From assembly GCA_963693315.1 (NCBI GenBank), contig OY856188.1, positions 219,489,789 to 219,553,788 on the forward strand: a stretch of DNA of 64,000 nt. Direction: 5' to 3'. The position numbers were made by a program, and so were the translations under genes. Source of the DNA: Diogma glabrata (lineage: Eukaryota > Arthropoda > Insecta > Diptera > Cylindrotomidae). Below the pieces are notes generated by a model. That model did no database searches. It was not told where the DNA came from and saw nothing but the letters and a program-made list of their open reading frames with translations. Below are positions 58,736 through 64,000 of the stretch, piece after piece. How positions within the stretch are numbered: the stretch's first letter is position 1; each line of letters opens with the position of its first letter.

Positions 58736-59520
58736 CTTAACATGGTGCTTGAACTAACTTTAATAGTTCTGATGTTATGATGTTTTGCCTCTCCGCACAA
58801 TTCATTATCTTTTGTTTATATTTTTCTATATACGTCTCATCGATCAATGAATCGACCAATTCCCAACTTCGAAAACGAAAATGGAAATTATACTTTACTA
58901 TGTTAAAATAATTTTTTACTGATATTTGAGAACGACTGAACTTATAAAATTATTATTTATGGCACAATAAATTAAGTAACAAATTATTTTTCCCAAATTT
59001 TGAGTTTTGACTTTTTTTGGGAAAACTTGAATAACTTGGTGCAAACTGCACCAATATTCGTGTCTTTTAGCTTAAAAGAAAGAAAATAAAAGCAACTATA
59101 GGTTTCAAGAAACTAAAAAAAATTAGTGTCTTTGTTTATTCAAAATTTATGGCGTTGAAAATGGAAAAATTTGAAAAAAATGTGAATTTTTCGTATTTTT
59201 TCAACTTTTTTCAACTGTAACTTCCAGAATCCTTTATGGATTTTTACAAAATATAGCTCAAAATGTTTGTTGGTATATTTACTATGCACTTGTTTCATTA
59301 AATATTTTTAATTTGTTGGTTTTGTAAAATATGAGACCCAAAAACCGAAACAACATTTTTGATCACCCAAAAAATTGGTTTTTCGTGAATATCATAAAAA
59401 CAAGAGCTAAATAAAAAAAATGAATATGATATTCGTGTTCAGGAGGACCAAATCTATAAGAAAAGTTGGGTTTTATTTCGGGAGATTTTTCTTGTAAACT
59501 AGTGTTATTTATGACTATTT

Positions 59521-60041
59521 TATATTACTATACCGTATCACTGTTATATTATTAATATTTTCTGTTGCCGTTAATTTTCAACTAACTGTATCGTTTATTT
59601 TGAACTAATCTATCGCCAACACCACCCTTTTTAAACTAGTGAAAACAAGAACAAATACACTCTGCAATATTTTAGAATAGAATTTTAAATTAAACAGCAA
59701 AAAACATAATAACGCAATCTTCAAAACTTCGCAACAAGGTGTGAAAACTATTCTTTTTAGTTTGTTTATTTACCTACTCTACCATACTTTTTATTTTCGT
59801 ATTAGATAAAATTATTTAATTTCTTGTCGCATGTTATTCTGTTTTTGTTATCTTCAGATATTTATTTAGGTGTTATTCAGTTATATTGCTTTAGTAGAAC
59901 CACTTTCCAGAAAGAAAATTATCAACGATTTTTTTTTTCTATCGCACTCCACAATCGTTACAATATATTTAGAAAATTTGAAATATTTGAAATAAATTTG
60001 TATTAGTTTTATTTGTTATAATAAATGTTTAATTACTTGGT
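59521..60041. other. AT-rich stretch, no gene seen
   Basis: Nothing recognised. Confidence 0.4.
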
Positions 60042-60470
60042 GATGCTGTGCTATTGCTTTCTGGAAGAAATGATCCTCTAGATACCTAATACCTATCTCT
60101 ATTTAGTTATTGACGAAGGGAGTACGTCTCATGAATGAGGAGTATTCGACCAGCTGGATTATTAGCAATCCAATTTTAGTTATGTTTTTGCAAAATTAAT
60201 AAAAATGTTTAGTTTAGCCTTCTGTTTTGTTTCTACTTATTCCTATGCAATATTGGGGTATATCATATTTTATTATATAATAAGATTTATTGTCCAAATA
60301 TCAAACAATTGAAAAACCATATAAGAAAATGTCGATCCAAAAGCGTTCTACACTTGAGAATACTTGATAACGCATGGTGGGACCTATATCTTAAAAGCTG
60401 TCTATATGTTGCTGTGATAGTGACACATATTTCAATTGCTTATTACACAGCACTTCGTATTAAAACTTTT
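60042..60470 (+). mobile_element. sB6: 5'-truncated LINE-B derivative
   Basis: Starts within the leader (GCTATTGCTTTCTGGAAGAA), then CCAGCTGGATTATTAGCA, TAATAAGATTTATTGTCC and the A-rich stretch. The junction region follows (GTCGATCCAAAAGCG ... TTGATAACGCATGG), then GGGACC-TATCTTAAAAG, TGTGATAGTGACACATATT and TATTACACAGCACTTCGTAT. It shares the leader-to-tail join of sB1-sB4 with more divergence. Confidence 0.75.
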
Positions 60471-62634
60471 TGCCATTTTGCATTTTTTTTCCATTTACCT
60501 AATCTGCACTCGTCGCTGAAATACCTTGATCCGGCACTGCCTGGACTGAATCTGATGATGAAAATCTAACATACTGATCTTTTATACTCTAACGTTTATA
60601 TGAATCAATAATTACTTCTATATTGATGATTCGATATGTTTCAAATTTTTATTTAAGGTGGGTGATGTTGAACCGTTTTTTTTGTTTATTATTAATATTT
60701 TCCTATAAGTAAAAATTCATCTCCAATCCATCATTTTCCATTTGAAAATGTTGAAAACCTTCATTTTCCATTTTTTGAAAATCGACTTCAATAAATCCCT
60801 ACATAAACAACTTAATCATTTCCCTAAACCATTTATCGTATATCAAAAATAAATGTTGCTTACACCGAATCCATACATCAGAACATAAAAACTTACCAAC
60901 GATTTTAAACCCTTTTGTTATTATTATTCAAAAAAGATTTTCATAAGAATTTTTCTAAAATAAGATTTTATCTCTTTTTATTTTGTGACCTTATAAGTGA
61001 TACGAGTATTAAAAAATTGTTTTATATTCTTAAATTTATACGCTCATAATTTTTATTATTATTTCTATGTCGATATCTTATTTTATCGATAAGAAAATAT
61101 CATAAAACGTTTCGAATATAAGGAAGAATGAAATTATGAATTTATGTGTCTGTCGATATAAAAGATATTATAATATCGAAGAATTATAATACAAGCAAAT
61201 TTATGTAAGATTTTTTTTATTATTATATGAAAAATTGAATAATTATATTGAAATTGGAAGACAAAAATGATTTTACTATTTTAATAAATTTTTTAGAAGT
61301 GATTTATAGTCTTATATTCTAAGTATATAAATTTTATACTCAGCCAAGTTCTTAAAACAGACAAAGCTGAATCGTATTTACAAAAGATTTCTCATTCTCA
61401 GACTAAAACAAAATACATAGTCTTGAAACACCCTTCTATTGATTTTCAATTAAAAAAATTGAATATTTTATATAAAAAAAAAACAAAAAAACTAAACTAA
61501 TAATAAAACCATTATCAGATTATTATCATTTATGTAATTATTGTGCCAGTTAACGCGCTGGTTTTTATATTAGAGAAAAAAACAACAAAAACTAAAAGCT
61601 TAGATTTTATTTCATAATTTATAATTTTTAATCTAAAAATAACGAAAAGCTATTTTGTTATTACAATTTTCTTTTTTTTTGGAAAACAAATTTAGTATAA
61701 TTTTTTTAATTGCTGTAAACTATGAACATCTTGTTTGTGGTAATTTATTTATTGTTTTAATGGTGTTTTTTTTTTGTAAAATTATGATTTAGTATAAAGA
61801 ATTATTAGGAACGTAATATTAAATGAGGTAAAACAATCTGAAAAGTTAAATTTAATTGTTTTAGTGTTTGAAATTATTTATTAGAATTTTTGAGTATTAA
61901 TTTTGTGGAATGGTGTCTAAAATGTTATTTGAAACTTGTAATTTTATACTATTGGTTAAAAATTAATTGGGAAACAAATTAAAATTGTTTTCTTGTTTGA
62001 TGTAACAAATGGTATTACTTTATGAATATTTATTGTTTAATTAAGAAAAACGTTAAAGATCAAATATTTTTCTATTGTTAAAATTTTCAGACGACACAAT
62101 TGAGTTTGCTAAAATTTTCATCTAAAGCAAGGTTTAGTTATTCTGGAAACATTATTGTGACTTACAAACTATTTAAGTTTCTCTAGTGGTATGGTGTCTA
62201 CACATAATTTGGCGAAGATGGAATTGAAATATTTGGTAAAAATGGGTAATTTCTGAAGACCGTCTCTTTATCTTCATACTTAGTTTCTAGGAAAGATGGA
62301 TATGATTGGATGCCTTTGTTCACAAAGTGTACCGACATGTGATCGATATTTAATTGCTCTGTGAATCTTTACTTTTGTATGATATTTTTGAATGTTAAGT
62401 TTCAAAGCAGTTGTTCCTGCAATACTTTTTAGTATCTGCGTTGAAATAATCATTTTACCGATCAGATGATGTTGATGTAATCATATCAATTAGGTTAATG
62501 GTTCTTGCATCTCATTTTTTTGTTTGCTTTCGTTAATAAATTTGAGATATGTACTTGTAAAAATGTACAATTCTGGACAGTTCGTGAAAATACTCAAACG
62601 CTTATCATAAAAAGAAATATGGTTTAACTTTTTT
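60471..62634. other. About 2.2 kb AT-rich, no gene seen
   Basis: Nothing recognised. 60715-60785 has a small local repeat of CATTTTCCATTT. Confidence 0.4.
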
Positions 62635-63190
62635 TATTCTCTTCCATTTATTAATATTAGCTTTATTTGTATGTTTTTCTATAATAATTAATCATTGTAT
62701 TGTTTTCTAACATATAGCCGAATGAACTTAACCTATTGTCTAATGAAAATTTTCCTATACAAAAATTATCATTATTCAATTGGTATCATTACAATTGGTC
62801 AAATTGTTTTGATTGTATTAAAATCATTTTCAAATTAAAATCACAATAGCTTTGATACGTTTTGTTCAAAAATCAAATTTTAAGTTAAATTACCTTATTT
62901 CTTTTAGTTGAATTTGGTTGATTGTTGAGAATGGGGTTTTTTTTATCATAGGAATTTTTTTTAATCAGATATTTTATTTCTCAATAAAAACAATAAAAAT
63001 TTATTGTTTTAATGGTAGAAAACGTTTCTATTTTATATAATACATAATTTTTTGTTAGAAAATAAAGTAATGTAATCAATTCATGTATAATGTATTTTAT
63101 TCTCTCGCAAATTAAAAATGATCGCTCGAATTTGAAACTTCTGCTTAAGAATAAACCAATACATTAAACACTGATTGGTTAAACTACTGT
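62635..63190 (+). repeat. W-b: dispersed repeat, copy 2
   Basis: Second copy of the repeat at 49850-50380, same orientation, with matching blocks through CTGATTGGTTAAACTACT. Confidence 0.65.
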
Positions 63191-63218
63191 TTATTGTTCC
63201 AACAAGCGTTGTGGAATT

Positions 63219-64000
63219 ACTTCGGTTTGGAAAAAAATCAAATCATTGAATTCTCGAGCCAAAAGTGAAATTCTTACCCCCCACTCTTTTGGCATTTTCT
63301 CGGCGTTTTAGGACCTACTGATTCTAAAAAAGCAAAAAAAAAAATGTTTGTCTGTCTGCCGGCCGGCTGAAATCCCGAAAATCGCTGGAGGGATTACAAA
63401 ATTTTTTTTTCTAAAAATAGAGAATACCTATGGAAAGAGCCGAAAGAACGCTGTGTGCGATAACTGTACCGGAAGTGTGTCAAAAAAAATCGTCAAGGAA
63501 ATTTGCAAAACTCGTTGCTTAAAAAACGTTGATTTTAATTGATAATGAATAGTAAACCTTAAATTCAAAGAAATTATAACAGTCGGGATTGGTATTTGAG
63601 ACCAAAATCTAGATTATTGCATTATAAGTTTGTCAAAAAAAATATTGTCAAGTGGGTCAAAAGGATGACTTTCATTTATTTTTTTTACCCAATTTTTGTG
63701 AAGAAAAAATTAAATTAATTATTTGTATGACATGAAATGTGATGATTGATGAACATGAAATTGGACATGGAAATTTAAAATTTTATTATAATTTTTGGAA
63801 TTTGGAAAAAAAAATTGTAGTTTTGATTTTGTTGCGATATTTTTAAAATTTTGTTATAGTTTTTTGCGATATTTTTTTTAGGTATTGCGATATTTTTTGC
63901 GATATTTTTTAAAATTTTGTTATAGTTTTTGCAATAGTTTAAAAATTTCGAAAAAAGTTACATCGGTCTGAATTTGAATTTTTGGAATATTTTTAGAATT
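63219..64000 (-). repeat. X6 (reverse orientation), runs off the window end
   Basis: TTACTTCGGTTTGGAAAAAA, GTGAAATTCTTACCCCCCAC, CTGCCGGCCGGCTGAAATCC, GTTTGTCAAAAAAAATATTG, then degenerate TTTTTGCGATATTTTT units to the end. This is the same order as X2, X3 and X5. Confidence 0.72.

Larger units (their letters stand above)
57050..59520. mobile_element. Long inverted-repeat element with internal arrays
   Basis: The outer arms (about 57058-57580 and 58985-59512, roughly 520 bp each) are clear inverted copies. The left arm has CACTAGTTTACA, TCCTGAACACGAATATCATA, GATCAAAAATGTTGTTTCGG and GAAGTTACAGTC; the right arm has the reverse of each. The central 1.4 kb holds a 148-bp array and a 52-bp duplication. 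No transposase is visible. Resembles a long-TIR or fold-back DNA element. A target duplication could not be fixed because some symmetry continues a little beyond ACTAGT. Confidence 0.82.

Overview
The window is eukaryotic, AT-rich, and most likely an intergenic or intronic block from an insect or other arthropod. The evidence is the set of decayed transposons: non-LTR retrotransposons, hAT elements, a Helitron, a probable Helentron derivative, an LTR-element integrase remnant, fold-back elements and satellite-like arrays. No complete host gene, tRNA, rRNA, CRISPR array or bacterial operon is visible. The best host-coding candidate is one unusually GC-rich possible terminal exon at 53441-53625 (+). 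The sequence has one 200-N assembly gap at 15123-15322.

Layout. 1-2438 is the 3' part of a young-looking non-LTR element (LINE-A) with a pure poly(A) tail. 2565-8081 is a long LINE (LINE-B), split in its endonuclease by a hAT transposon (3847-5721, 8-bp target duplication). That hAT itself contains a reversed fragment of another LINE. 8490-14440 holds two copies of an AT-rich array-bearing repeat (X1, X2) facing each other around two tandem hairpins. X2 is split by a Helentron-like element (10777-13440) carrying a five-fold 286-bp array and an endonuclease remnant. 14441-23660 is mostly featureless AT-rich DNA with a degraded integrase. 23660-30620 holds X3, a short LINE-B derivative (sB1) and X4. 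30622-34642 is a second short derivative (sB2) split by LINE-C on the minus strand. 35146-38005 is the second Helentron-like copy with a seven-fold 288-bp array. 39290-48000 holds a small repeat Y1, a Helitron remnant with nested LINE-B derivatives, LINE-D, an inverted-repeat element, a 20-bp array, and Y2 interrupted by a 1.74-kb fold-back element. 48626-64000 holds a TIR element, X5, the possible exon, further LINE-B derivatives, a decayed hAT transposase, a long inverted-repeat element (57050-59520) and X6.

The parts are related as parasites of one another rather than as a pathway. The clearest systems-level signal is a non-autonomous family, repeated about six times, made of the LINE-B 5' leader joined to the last codons and tail of LINE-B, always at the same junction. 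It looks like one founder deletion that was then amplified, presumably by LINE-B reverse transcriptase. A second signal is the Helentron-like element: its endonuclease tail, subterminal inverted repeats, terminal hairpins and internally amplified satellite units fit an endonuclease-bearing rolling-circle element. A third is a pair of palindrome-creating insertions inside LINE coding sequence that look like local template switching. All element-family names below rest on motif reading by eye; no database search was possible.
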